The translations under genes were made by a program, and so were the position numbers. DNA of 64,000 nucleotides from NCBI GenBank assembly GCA_037043015.1, contig CM073323.1, positions 17,555,758 through 17,619,757 on the forward strand, given 5' to 3'. This stretch comes from Bryum argenteum. Its lineage: Eukaryota > Streptophyta > Bryopsida > Bryales > Bryaceae. The notes below the pieces were generated by a model that was not told the DNA's origin, did not search any database, and saw only the letters and a program-made list of their open reading frames with translations. Each line of letters opens with the position of its first letter. Position 1 is the stretch's first letter. Positions 24,868 to 37,200 of the stretch are shown piece after piece.

Positions 24868-25118
24868 TTAAGTGAATGATTTTACCTTTTTGGAAGTTAA
24901 TGCACGCTTCATATTCCTTAGTGTGTCTTCTTTGTTTAGTTTTGGGACTTCTTTCTCCTTACAGTTGTCACTTATAACAATTTATTTTGATGTTGTTAAA
25001 AGAAAAATCTAAATAAACACTCTTTTTTTATTAGGGAAAAGTCACTTCGGACGTCACTTTTCTGCCATTTTATGCCAGAGTATAGTTAATGAAATGACAT
25101 GTAAAAGAGAGTAGTAAC

Positions 25119-25670
25119 CTGATTAGGGAATCCGATGCCGCATCCAATCAATGCTCGTGCAACGACGAGCATTGACAAGTTCTTCGCACCACCACCTAAA
25201 CCAGGGCCGAAAATTGAAACAACTCCACCCACCAACATGCTAACTCTTTGCCCACACTTCTCTGTCACATATAAGGCTAGAAACGTGAAGACTAAAGCAA
25301 TAAGATACAACACGGAGGTCGTCGCTTGCAGCCAGTAATTATTGTAATAGCAATAATCAGTCTCCTCCTCAACTCAATGGTTATTTCTTGCAATGTCCGG
25401 AAAAAACTTGACCTGGAATTCTCTCATTGCTTCCACTCCCCCTGCACATTCACCAACCAAGAATCAACCCACAAATTCCTCTTCACCATCCAATGATCAC
25501 ATTCTTCATCAATTGCCTACCTGATATGTCGACGTCGTAGCCGAACATGAGCCCGCTCGACACCGCAAGCACACACACACAAGGATGACATAGAGCGTGA
25601 TAGAGCCAGAGTAATCCTTGCCCAGTTCTAATTCTAAAGGCACCAATCGCCGCGGCGTACCGATTGCCAT
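25119..25670 (-). pseudogene. Monosaccharide transporter (STP-type) gene fragment, broken
   Basis: The first two exons of a plant hexose/H+ symporter of the STP family. Exon 1 (25670-25521) has an N-terminus with KDYSGSITLYVILVCV, then LMFGYDVDIS. Exon 2 (25441-25119) has REFQVKFFPDI, YVTEKCGQRVSMLVGG and ARALIGCGIGFPNQ. The splice sites (cag/GTAGGC, gtgcag/GG and a final cag/GTTACT) are still present. It is broken three times: a two-base frameshift in a (GT)5 run of exon 1, an in-frame TGA at 25376-25374 in exon 2, and complete loss of all later transmembrane segments. A full STP has 12 helices and about 510 residues. Confidence 0.85.
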
Positions 25671-26965
25671 CTAGCTAGCTACCTGTTTGCAATGCTGGCG
25701 GGGTAGCAATTCCCGAGGCGTGTGAAGGGAATTGAGTTGTAATAAGCTGCTTTTAAGAAGATTTTCAGGAAGCGCAGCACGTTCAATCCATCGCCCTCGA
25801 TTGGGTTCATCGACTTCATTGGTGGTAGTCTTCGGGCGAGCACTTTTATGTCGGAAGCCATAGGCGGCCACGGCAAGGCAAACTAGAAATAGATTGCACT
25901 GATACATGAAGAAACCTACCTTTCGTAGACTCCTAAACATACTTGTCAAATTACGTGCTAATACAACATAGGAAGGAGGTCTTCAATAATTTCCAATTCA
26001 AAGTGTAGGAAATGAAATTGTTGAAGCCTTTGCAAGATATTTTCAAGAGAGTACCAATACCACATTTTCTCAATTGTTTTGCTCAAGAAACAAGAAATGC
26101 AAGCATATGAGGGTAAAGGGAGGATACTATCTCAAACCATACCGTAGAGTCAAGAGTACCCTATTTGGAATCCTTGCAGCTGATACCAACATCCCTTACT
26201 GTCCTATGTTGACATTTGCCCGTTAATATCATCACAATTAGCTACTATCAATTTTTCGTAATTGCATCTCATTCACTCAAAAAAGCTCAAAAATTCTTGT
26301 ACATAATCTTTGACCTATACAAGCAATCTCATCTAATATACCACCTCCATCATCAAAGTTTTGTGCATTTTTTTCTGAACGTCTTTCTTAGTGTCTATTA
26401 TTCTTTTGTCTGTGTGGTATAAGAGCAATAAAGTCCGTTGTATAGTAGCCACTCTTGCAGTGATTATCGAATGAGTACATTCAGGAAGAGAAGTAGCAAA
26501 TAACACTAAGTTGATAGGTGCTTAGAATATGTAGTTTGGGCATACAAAGCATGAATTGTACTCAAAGGAAATAAGTTGTGGGGCGTGGTAGATCCACACC
26601 GCGTACCTGAAAATGCATCGCCATCATTTTTAGCAATTGCATCAAAAAATTCCAACTCAGAACTTGTTGTTGAGTTCAATTCATCTACCCCCATTGCAAG
26701 AATGTCGACAACTCTTACTCTTCGTGCGACATTTGTGATCACACAAGATCACGAGCACATACAAGAGAAGGTCGTCACAATCATCATAGCTACCGTAAAT
26801 AATAATCTCATTCTTCAATCATATTATGCATATCTCAAATCCAAGAAGAATGTGGATCAAAATGAGAGATTTGTATGAGTCAAAGCTATTGAATAGGAGA
26901 TTAATACCCAAATTTTAGCTCTATCGTCTACAAATGATTGAAATAGAACATGGAAGAGCACTTGA
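25671..26965. other. Intergenic with possible retroelement scrap
   Basis: Open frames at 25671-25949 (-) and 26576-26878 (+) match nothing I recognise. The part next to the CACTA MITE may belong to the copia gag-like relic that continues at 27310. Confidence 0.35.
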
Positions 26966-27303
26966 CACTAGCAGAAAATGGCACTAATAGTGTTGTCTAA
27001 ATGACATAAAGTGCGTGATTTAATTAAGTTTTTAATGACCTCGAATTAAACTGTTATATTTGTGACTTTTTCTCAAATTATGTTTTTCGTTGCAATAAGC
27101 ATACTATAGCCTACTAAACTACTAAATTTTTTAAGAAAATGTGAAAAATATATACTAATTCATTTTGATGTCATCAAAATCACAATAAAAACAAGCACAT
27201 TTAAAACAAGCACTATTAAAACAAGCACAATTAAAACAAGCACTTAGTGTAATTACCGACAAGTCATTACATAAGTTACTTTTAGTGCCATTTTCTACTA
27301 GTG
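26966..27303. mobile_element. CACTA (En/Spm) non-autonomous element, 338 bp
   Basis: Begins CACTAGCAGAAAATGGCACT and ends AGTGCCATTTTCTACTAGTG; the 20 bp ends differ at one position. A 3 bp direct duplication TGA flanks it (26963-26965 and 27304-27306), the length expected for CACTA elements. Inside, 27191-27243 has three to four copies of a roughly 17 bp AAAACAAGCAC(A/T)ATT unit. No coding. Confidence 0.93.
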
Positions 27304-27309
27304 TGAGGT

Positions 27310-27420
27310 GTGTACGTGAAGTTGCGTATCAACTTGCTAATATTTGAGTAGAGATTCTCGATGACGAGTTAGTTTATAGAGTGCTTACTAGTCTTCCACC
27401 TTCATAGAATATATTATGCC
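27310..27420 (+). pseudogene. Ty1/copia gag-like scrap
   Basis: One frame reads REVAYQLANI, stop, VEILDDELVYRVLTSLPPS, stop, NILCQML. The DDELVYRVLTSLPPS stretch resembles the conserved 'LTSLPPS' region of copia gag (UBN2-type) proteins. In-frame stops show it is dead. Very short, so the call rests on this one motif. Confidence 0.5.
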
Positions 27421-27464
27421 AAATGCTTGCCTCCGGAAGAGGTTGGCGTGCACCTACCTACATT

Positions 27465-28714
27465 ATCTTGTCGTTCTCAGGGCCCGTGGCGCTTCTTCTT
27501 AGGACCGCAAATGGGGCACCCTTTGTAGCGATTACTTCGTTGTCCAAAAATCAAGCCATAAGCAAGAAAATTCGAATTATCTGTAAAATGATGCCACGAA
27601 GAGTAAATCTCCTATCTGCGCCATTTGCTAAAACGACTAAGGCTTGTACGCCTTTCTATGGTGCCTGTAATTCTTCCACCAAAGGCGATATGAAAAGATC
27701 TATAATTTTATGTGTTGGCGACTCCTTGCCCAAAATTAAAATGCTCATCACGATGAAAAACCGTTTTGTAAGCAACCATGGTGGGAGGTTGTGGATAATC
27801 ATGAGGACAGGCCACGTTGAATGTAAGGTGCTCTGAACCAAAAAAATGTTCAAGCCATCAAGTGACAGTGCCATTCGCATGTTGCACTTTTCCGCCGCAA
27901 ACTTGGGGTCTATGACTGTGATGTATTTCCAAGCGGGACTCTCGATGACGCTCTCCATTCTCATTTCCTCATTGTCATTCATGCCCACCTCCCCCTCTCA
28001 ATGCCATTTCAAAAGCTTTGCAATTGTAGGAGGGCCATACATGCGCTTCAACCTTGGAATGAGAGGGAAGTGTCGGACAACCTTCATCAGCATTGTCTTT
28101 GTACCTTCTCAGTATCTTCTATTTCCGCAATGGTGACATGAATTGAGGTCCTTGTGCTCACCCCGAAATAGAATACATCATGACGGTAATGCATGTATAA
28201 TATTATATGCTAGTCCAAGTGCCTGCAACATCTTTAACGCAGTGTAATGCCTCTCTGGCAAGACAATTCCTTTTGGTAGCAGCTCCCCAGACAGATAGTG
28301 AAGTAGATCACTTACAAATGCGTTGCTGACCCCATGCGAGGTGCACAATGTCATCAAGACAACCACTGCAAAAATCTAGCTCACAGAACTACGTGGATAA
28401 AGTGGATGTGAGGCCTGCAAGTATAGTAACTCCAAAGCCTCGATTGTGCTATGTGCAAATGCTCTCTCATCGATGTCCTCATTTAGCATGTAGTCAAAAT
28501 CTTGGATCATGTCTTGTAACTCTTCTGCAGTTTGCAATGCGTTCTTGAACTGTTTTTGGATGTCGTGGTAGCCATGGGCATCACAGTCTGCGTCTTCAAG
28601 TACGAGAGTCTCGAAATCCTTGTCGCCACGTCGTTGGCAGTGAATCGTCCATTCCTCGTCGCAGTAGTACCATGCTCCATACTCTAGATACTCCCCTTGA
28701 AAGATCCCCTCCAA
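27465..28714 (-). pseudogene. tnp2-type CACTA transposase relic
   Basis: One minus-strand frame runs from 28714 to about 27560 and aligns by eye with plant tnp2 (Transposase_21) proteins. Landmarks in order are LYLQASHPLYP, GVSNAFVSDLLHYLSGELLP, ALKMLQALGLAYNIIHALP, HFPLIPRLKRMYG, SPAWKYI, MALSLDGLNIF, STWPVLMIIHNLPPWL, FISPLVEELQ, RRFTLRGI. After a frameshift near 27550 come YGLIFGQRSNRYKGCPICGP. At least five in-frame stops (one TAG at 28378-28376, then TGA at several places, then TAG near 27650) show it is inactive. No C-terminal catalytic part or element ends were found, so it cannot be tied to the 338 bp CACTA MITE directly. Confidence 0.85.
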
Positions 28715-30495
28715 TCATGGAGCGGTTTAGAAATTGGTCGCGTCTATAAGATTTGAGATGCCTTGTTATAGCGCGCACAAGCAAATGTCGGCCTCCATGC
28801 ATGGCAGTACGAGCATGGCCATGACCACCTTGTTAAAGGGACATCTCTACTTGCAGCGATGATTCACTTGATACTTCTCTCATATAAGAAAAGTGGTCGT
28901 GCTAACCAAGAAACTACAATTCTCCCAACCTTACTAACAACATCAAAAAAGGTGATAGGACCGACAAATTCGAAAACACTTAGTTTAGTTGAAACAAATT
29001 ATGTTTGAGAAGGGAGTTTTTCACGAATAGTGTCAAAAAATCAAACCTGCAAAGATAGGAGTAGGAGACAAGCACGCGATAACCGCCGGGTGATTTAAGT
29101 GGCGCATGCCTATAAGGTCACCCACCCAAAATCATTTATAGTAGCTGGATTGCCCTTTCATCATACAGATCCATGGAGATATAGAGGCAGATGTTGACAC
29201 ACCTGCCTACGAGCTGCTGCGTGATGCGATTGTTGCTAGAAACCAGAGGGAGTTGGCATTGCATTTGAAGGAGGCATGCTTTGATTCTAACTTCGCAAAC
29301 AGCTTGTTGTCTTTGCGTGCGGGTTCATTGATCTAGTCCTCCGCCGCTCCAACCGTTGAGACAAGTCAAAGTAAGCGGCGACCGGAGTCTTTGGAGTTGG
29401 ACTCCCTACCAAGGCGAAGAAAACGACACCGTCGAGCTTGCTTGTACTCCGAATGCGCAGAGGAAGCACAAAGGTAGTTTGCACCAAAGCGAGCATAAGT
29501 GACCCAAACCTAAAATACGCCAGTTTGAATTTGAAATGTTGGCCGCATTGTAGGTATTTGTTACGGAGTTAGAGTTTCAATTACAACCATGGAGCAGACG
29601 CCTTTTGTTCATTGTTAATTAGTTTTTCACCAACTAGATAGACCTAATCACTGGTTGCTTGATAATCTTCATTTTCTGAAGTGGTTGGCTGCTAGATTTC
29701 TAGGGATTCGTGATACTGCTTTCTGTTAAAGCCGTCATCAATGACATTTAGGTGGAGGGCTTTGAGTATACTTGTCTTTCCTCTCTAAGAGAAATGCAAG
29801 GAGAACAAGGAGCTTTTCAAGGAGTGGAGGCAGCGAGCTTCTAAATTGGCGCTTAGTAGGAATTGTTTGTCGATGACAGCAGTCCGTGTAGCACTGTGTC
29901 GAGAAGATGCGACGCGAATTGAGATGGAGGACTGGGAGGATAGTCGGTAGTGTTAGGACCCGTCACCGTGAAGCCTATGGCCGTATGGCCGGCTGACGGT
30001 TGGTCATTCGTCAACCGCAATCAGCAAACTATATATTGCAAGTGGGAAGGCATGCCCTCCACTGCACATTTTCTCGCTTACATGAATATAGCTACTTGTC
30101 GAATGCAAGTCTGTTTCTTCTCACTTGACATTATGTGTAGTCACTGAGGTTTTTATTTGATGAGTTGCGTGGTATGGATGAGCGCGTCTAGTTGAGTCGA
30201 AAATGTCACAGAGAGGGACGTCGTACCGGACTAGTGATTGGGCTGTCGAGATGTTTAGTGCGACGGTGCTCAACGAGATCAGCGGAAAATGATCAGGCAC
30301 TGATCGGAAGTGTGCAATGCTCATAAAAATCGAAGAGCATTAGATTTAGTCTACTGTAGTGTCACGGCACTCACCGGAAGTTGGTTGCGGGCAGGAGGGC
30401 GGGACTCAGCAGACTTGCCAACAAGTTATGTAGAGCGTGGGGTTTCCGAATGACGTGGGTTCACCTCCTGCACTGCTTGCCGGTCTTAACTACTT
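28715..30495. other. Intergenic with coding-like scraps, unrecognised
   Basis: Two plus-strand stretches look coding but match nothing I know: about 29162-29330 (PAYELLRDAIVARNQRELAL, then a stop) and about 29786-29950 (KELFKEWRQRASKLALSR, then a stop). Given the transposase next door they may be further transposon debris. Confidence 0.35.
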
Positions 30496-30499
30496 GTGC

Positions 30500-31007
30500 A
30501 AGTTGAGGTAAAATTCAATATTTTAACTTTTTGGTGTTTCCAACCTTACTATTTTCAAAATAACTACCCGTACTAACATCATGTCAAATTTCTACTCTTA
30601 GATCTTTACATTTGTAGGACTGTAACGTTCAAAGTTGATGGTGCAAGTTTTTATACAAGACTTTGAAGCTTGCTCTTGTCACTTTTGAAAGCTACCGTTG
30701 CTAATTGGTAAGATCCCGTACTTGGATTTTTTAAAAGTTTGAGTAGTATCACTATAAACACATTTTCAAAAATATTCAAATGAACACTTCTTTATTTCTA
30801 GCCCTACTACACTACTTGGGCTTGAAAACTAAATTCTGCGTTAAATAATCCTCCATTTAGAATTTGACTTTGCGAATTCTCGCACACACACCGTGTAGTG
30901 TAGGTACATCCAATATAAATCTTGGGCAAAAATAATGATTTTAACCCCTTCATCTAGGCTGCCCAAAATAACAAAAAACCATTTTGGCTTTCAAGATCCT
31001 TCAAAGC
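30500..31007. mobile_element. TTAA-flanked element B (type 1), left end lost
   Basis: Homologous to element A over its right half: TCTAGGCTGCCCAAAATAAC, TTTGACTTTGCGAATT and the TCAAGATCCTT terminus correspond in order. The right flank is TTAA (31008-31011). The left end is approximate. Confidence 0.65.
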
Positions 31008-31011
31008 TTAA

Positions 31012-31357
31012 CCCTTAAACGCCCAAGGAAGCCATAGGAGCTTTGGTCCAACAGAAACTGCTTTATTGTACTCAACTACTCACTTATATTTTGATGTAAA
31101 TCTGTCACCTTCTTGTGATGCATTCAAAATATGAAATTTTACTATTCAAATCACAATTTGTATGACTGATTTTGTGCTTTAAAAGATTCTGGTAGGTACA
31201 TTGGAGTTGTACATAAACTTGAAGGAGGATGCAAGCTCATCATTGATTGCTTCATTCATGATGCCCAAGGTCAAAAGTGCACTATTCATGATGCCCAAGT
31301 CCAAAAGATGTTGTGATCCAATTTTGGGTTGTTCGTTTCAAACCCAAGGGCGTTCCG
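31012..31357. mobile_element. TTAA-flanked element C (type 2, inverted)
   Basis: Starts CCCTTAAACGCCCAAGGAAG right after the TTAA shared with element B. It is the reverse complement of the type 2 elements F-H (CATGATGCCCAAGTCCAAAA, CCAATTTTGGG). The right terminus is decayed near GGGCGTTCC. Confidence 0.7.
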
Positions 31358-32133
31358 GAAGTCATGTAACGCTTGGACTTTTAAAACTTGAATATTTATT
31401 ATGTTTAGGTAAGAGCCAATCAATAGCATTTGTATTATTAAAGAGTTCTGGTGTGATGCAAGTGAGCATTGGGCTGAAAGATTAAAGTGTATAGGACAAG
31501 ATTATGGTTGAGATCCTTATTCTCATGTACTTAAGTTCATTGCAATATTGAAGTTATAAATTTTCTATCAATCTCATGGTTGGAAGGATTGGTATGATTA
31601 TTCTCAACTACTACTTGGAGTAGCCAATAAACATCATATTTTCATGATCCAGCTGTTTGGAAGAAAATTTAGAGTTAGAGAAAATATAAATTATTTTTTT
31701 CTTCCTATTCAACCAAAGCTCTATATAAATAAATTTTGGAGATAAATATTGTGAAGAGCAAACATTCAATTAAAACTGACTTAAGATATAAATAATGCAT
31801 ATGTCATTTTGTTTGTTATATTATAGATGCGTGATCCACTTGATCATCCACTTGATCATCCACTTGATTTTACTAATAGATGCGTGAGCCGTGAGGTAGT
31901 TATAACATGTTTTTGGTGATGAGATACGTCGTTACAAGTATGATGGTGAGGTATCACTCTTAAAAAGGCATGGAAAGTGATGAGTTGGAAAGAAGATGCA
32001 AAGGGTGGAATGGGTCATTTTTTCTAAAAAGAAGAAAAGAATCTCGTTGAAGAATTACAAATAGTTCAAAACATATGAACTGAGATATTCTTGGCCAAAC
32101 AAGCTTTTATTGATAATTTAACTTTATCAACAA

Positions 32134-32135
<2 letters not shown>
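31358..32135. other. AT-rich intergenic, nothing recognised
   Basis: No gene or large repeat was recognised; there is a short CCACTTGAT(C/T) triplet repeat at about 31838-31868. Confidence 0.4.

Positions 32136-32177
<42 letters not shown>
32136..32177. repeat. (T)42 homopolymer
   Basis: An uninterrupted run of 42 T. It may be the reverse-strand poly(A) of a retrotransposed copy or simple slippage. No retroelement body was recognised beside it. Confidence 0.95.
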
Positions 32178-32181
<4 letters not shown>

Positions 32182-32722
32182 ACATACAAGAGCTCATAAC
32201 ATGGGTTTACATGAAGTGGTAGAAGATTTCATAGTGAGTAATCAAACTTGCAACCTCAAGGCAACCAAAAGCCTTATGGGTCAAAAAGCGGTGTGCTAAT
32301 TTATAATCTTCAACAACAATATTGGAAAGTAATGGTCGTTACCACTATTTGCCTAGAAAAAACTTTCAAAAGATCAAAAACAAGTTCTTGCCAAACAATA
32401 CCCTTTGAATGACATTACTCAATGTCACTATGGACAAGGTTACTAGAATCTAGAAAGAATGCTAGCTTGGTAATTTGATACAGTTGAAATTCCCCATAAA
32501 TAAGTATTGGAAGAATTCACACAAATGTTAGAATTTACACAAATTTAAACAATGATTTGGTGATTTTGGGCTCCACTACCCTTAAGATTGAGAAGGGTTG
32601 AAAGTGGCTTACCAAAAGAAGTTACAAATGAGTAGTTTTGATAACTACAAATTTTTTGCAAAGACTAGTTTCTCCTCTACACTGTACTATACACAATCTT
32701 AAATCTTTAAGCTCAATCTTAA

Positions 32723-32981
32723 CCCCTAAAGGTCCAAGAAAGCGGAAATCGCTTTTTGGATTTCCGCAGGGGGAAAATTCAGCCAAATTTGACCAGTATA
32801 ATCTCAAAATTGGAGGAAAATTAACGGTTCAAATTTGACATTCGAGAAAAGGGTCAAGTTAACTTCAAGATCCTACGGTTGGATCTTCTAATCAATGCTT
32901 AGATTGGGTTCCTTTGCACCTGAAGTAGAAGAAGGTTCTTTTTGATAATTTAAACAATTTTGTATCAAAAACCTTTAGGGG
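32723..32981. mobile_element. TTAA-flanked element D, 259 bp (type 3)
   Basis: Starts CCCCTAAAGGTCC and ends ACCTTTAGGGG. TTAA lies on both sides (32719-32722 and 32982-32985). Inverted relative to element E, with which it shares GGTCCA(A/G)GAAAGCG, AAGTTAACTTCAAGATCCTA and the ends. Confidence 0.88.
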
Positions 32982-32985
32982 TTAA

Positions 32986-34249
32986 GATATAAATCCTCCT
33001 CATCCTCTCTTTCACCCTCACCTTTTTCTTCCTTTCTTTTTACATAACTTAACACTAGCCAATCAATGATTTTTGAGCCGCATGGTCTACTTGATTGACA
33101 TAGTTGAGTTGAGGTATTTGCTTTGACTCACCTATAATCAAGGAGAACATGAAAACATTATCCACTATGAAACATTAAGCATATTTTGGGGACCTCAAAG
33201 TAAGTGGTCATTCTCCTTTTTCCAAGATAGTGTAAAGCCAAATGGGACCAAGAGCACTTTACTCTTCAATCACAGATTTTAAAAGGCCGAGGTCAATCTT
33301 CATAGTACATAGTGTAAAGCGACCCTCAACTAAGACACAATAATTAATCCATAGTGTAAAGCGACCCTCAACTAAGACACAATAATAAAATCCCCAATAA
33401 TTATCCACCGAAAGGAAAAGACAACTTGAAAAATTCAATTTTCCAATAATGATGCCACCAAAAAGAAAAGACAACTTTGAAACCAAGAACAGACCAAGAT
33501 TTAGTCAAAACCTACACTCTCTCCCTCCACCATCCCGAAAATGGGGGCCAAACGAGTGGGAATTCCCATTTTGCTCCACAACAACCTATGCCAACCCATT
33601 GATTAAATATACATTTATGTGCTGGAAGGCAACAAAGATAGCGCCCTCCAAACCCGGCAACGTAGCCTCACCCTGGCCCTGCGCTCTAGGACAGGGGAGG
33701 GAAAGGAGCCCCCTGCTATATACAGGAACACGACACCCCCACGGGTTCCGGTGCCCGCCTCACCCGGCCCCTTTCACCGCTCTCCGGCCTCCCTCCTTGC
33801 TTACCTCCTCATCGCCCGGAGCGCCAAATCCCCCCTCCCCTTTCATCACACTAGTCCGTTGCTGCCTATCTGTGTCCATCTCTCAACAATTGTGGTGCTG
33901 CAACCTCCACCGGATCAGCACCACTTTCTCGGAGAATGGTGGTATGTACTAGCTCGTCTTTGTTGCAACAGGTGGATCAGGTACCTCAGGACTAAGAAAG
34001 AAGTATCTGTAGACCGACTGACTAAGTATCCTCATGCCGAACATGAGGAGTGTCTTCGGCAATGCTGAACAAATTAGTGAAGCATTTTGAGAATTGAGCG
34101 CGGAATCTGGGGAGATCGAGGAGTTTGAGAGGATGCCAGAAAGGAGTACTTAGCAATATAGGTTTGAAGCGAGGGTTTTTGGGGGTTCCGAGATTGGTGT
34201 GGATGCGGAATGCTGAAGGAAAGTATTTAGTACCTTGGTGGCGAAGCCT
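32986..34249. other. 5' flank of the NPH3-like gene, with a 42 bp duplication
   Basis: A 42 bp period direct repeat at about 33308-33386 (CATAGTGTAAAGCGACCCTC followed by AACTAAGACACAATAAT, twice). From about 33500 the sequence becomes GC-richer and probably holds promoter and 5' UTR. An in-frame stop at 34214 makes ATG 34250 the first start of the open frame. Confidence 0.5.
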
Positions 34250-37200
34250 ATGCCGCAGTTGTTGTCGAAGAGTGTGGGTCATGGGGATCGGATACTACCC
34301 AACAATTTGGTCAGTTCCGTCGCAAGATCTTCCTCCGTGAACAAGACGCGTTCACTGAAATCGCGAAGTCCGGAGCAAGGGAATGTCGTCCCTCGCGCTT
34401 CTTCTACTCCGAAGCGAGGGAATCTGCGCGGTATTGAAGCCTCAGTACAGCTGAATTCAAAAACCGGCGAATTTGGGCAACAAATTGATCATCATGGGGA
34501 GAATGGCACTCTTCACCCGAGCTTGCATTTGCCCATGATGCTCAGTACGAAAGGCCATGCTGTGAGCCGTGAATCCTTAGACGATCTAACAGCCGTGCGG
34601 AACAGGCTTTCGAATCTGCGAGCCGCGGAAGTAGGGGAGAATCGGGGCTACGGGAGAACCGTAGATCCAAATGGGGACGTTGTTGCTTACGGTGAAGAAG
34701 AGGAGGGGAGGAAAGGTGCTCGTGCTAACGCTGCCGATCATTCGGCTAGAACTCGGAGCAATGACATGGAGAAGCTTGGAGCCGCCAATGGGATTGAGCG
34801 GAGTTACAGGAAGAAGAAGGATTCTTCAAGGGCGGGGAGCAGGGGGCGGCAGAAGCACCAACCCAGCACCATGGATTTTCTTTCTAACGGGGATGCGCAC
34901 ACGATATGTGAGCCTCCCGAAGAGGTAATGACACCCAGCACAAATCCCGTTCGTAATGGTGCAGCAATGCAGGAGACAGCCGAAAAGCCGAGGCGTACTA
35001 CAAGGAACAGGATCCATCACCATCACGGGGTTGGTCATGGGGAGGACAGGGTATCCAACATGAAGGTTGCGCCTTCTGGTAACGAGACTAATCTTCTGGT
35101 ACTGGAGTCTTCTGTCAGCGGTGCTGCAAAGTCATCCTCGGCCGCTATTGATGACATTAACCGTATCCACCAGAGGTTGCATCAGACTGCCAATGCACGT
35201 GACAGTCCGCGAGTTGTGGAGAACGGCCGCAGCGGCATTAATGTGAACCTTGACGTGCGTGAACATCTGGAGGATCGACTGCGTCAGAGACGCAACCACA
35301 GCTCTCACTCGAATTACGACGTAGGTAGCCACGCACCTTCGCACAAGACGTTGAGTTTGCAAAGCTCGGGGGATTGGAGTCCTCATAAAACTCAGCAATC
35401 TGCGCTTAGGACTGTCAATTACAAGTCGTCGTTTGAGCGGGATGAACAAGGAAGACAAAGCGCTGAAAGAGATCGAGAGCCACTGAGTGAGAGCGGAAGC
35501 ACACACCAGCAGACCGGGTCCAGTAAGTCGAATTCTCGCTTGCACCATCTTTCAGGCTATAGATCAAGTTATGAAGCAGACGAGCCGACATCGCTGAACT
35601 CTCGCAATGGTCACTTCGAGCGGGCTCGTGCTCACGAGGCTGGCCTTTCTCGAAGGGTCCCCAAACCGGGTCAAACATGGTAAGCGCAATCTCCAATGAA
35701 TACCTTTTCAGTGAGAGCTTCGTGTGCGATTGCACACAAAGTCCCATGTCACAATTCCAGGAATAAGGAAGCTGATCTCCTTGTGCAGGTTTGCAGCCAC
35801 GGAACTACATTGTAACTTGCTGGTCGAAGTGGCAGACTGTCGGTTCCATCTGCACAAGGTGAGTCTCAACATGTTCATATGGTGCATCGTATTTTGATAT
35901 GTAGGCTAGTTATCCGGTGAAAGTTAGTGTTCTTAATATGCTATATTGTGCTATCTTTTGCAGTTCCCTTTGCTATCTCGAAGCGGACGCCTCAACCGCC
36001 TAGTCTTTGAATCTCGAGATACGAACAAAGACTACATAAAGCTGCCTCAAATGCCAGGCGGGGCGGAAGCTTTTGAGCTTTGCATCAAATTCTGTTATGG
36101 AATTCCGTTGGATCTAACCCCTCAAAGCGTGGCCACTCTCCGTTGTGCAGCGGACTACTTAGAGATGACTGATAGTTTAGAAGATGGGAACCTTGTGTCT
36201 AAGACGGAGCATTACCTCACCTTCGTTACCTTGGCATCGTGGAAAGACTCCATTGCCGTATTGCAGTCATGTCAGAGGTTGCTTCCGTGGGCTGAGGAGA
36301 CGCAGATCGTGAGGCAATGCACTGAGAGTGTGGCATGGAAGGCGTGCACGGACCAGAGCGACATTAAGTGGTCGTTCACCAGCACGTCCAATGTGCCGAC
36401 CATAGTATGGGACGGCGCCAAGAAAACTCAGGTGGCGCAGCACATTCCTCATGACTGGTGGGTGGAAGATGTCGTCCAGCTTAATTTTAAGGCTTTCAAG
36501 AAGGTAATGGCGGCCATCACCGCCAAAGGGATGGCCTACACGCTGGTGGGATTGGCAATAGCACAGTACGCTACCAGGTGGATTCCTGGAGTGGAGAAGA
36601 AGAACCAGAAGCATCAGCAAAAGAAGCAGGAGCTCCTAAGCTTGAATGCTCTCACGGGAAAAGAGATTGTGCTCCGAGACGGGCAGAATAACAACCAGAG
36701 TTTGGACGAGGAAGAGAACCGGGCGTTGGTGGAAAACGTGGTATTAATGTTACCGCCACAGCAGGATTGCGTTTCTTGTAGCTTCTTGTTGCGGCTGCTG
36801 CGTGCTGCATGTGTCTTTGGCGCCAGCAATTCGTGCCAAGAGGAGCTTGAGAGACGGATTGGCTTGCAGCTAGAGCATGCGTCTCTAAGTGATCTCTTGA
36901 TTCCGTCTTCCAATCCTTCCAGTCCAATGATGTATGACCTCAACGTCGTCCAGCGCATTTTAGAGCAGTACTTGCTCAAGGTGAGATTACAAATCAGCAT
37001 CGGCACAGATGATGTCTACGTGTCCTTAACCTCATAAGTTTTCTTGCATTGGCTTTCAAGCACCGTATTCATTTTGTGTTGTTGACTGCAGGATCCAACG
37101 GGCGTTATAAGTCCGACAACTGCGAAGTCGGATAAGATGCTAAATGTCTTCGAGAATGGTGTGAACAAACCACCAGTGACTCCAAATATGACCAAGAGCA

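Noticed and set aside
32136-32177. Poly(T) as the tail of a retrotransposed gene copy
   Set aside because: No gene-like or LINE-like body and no target duplication could be seen next to it.
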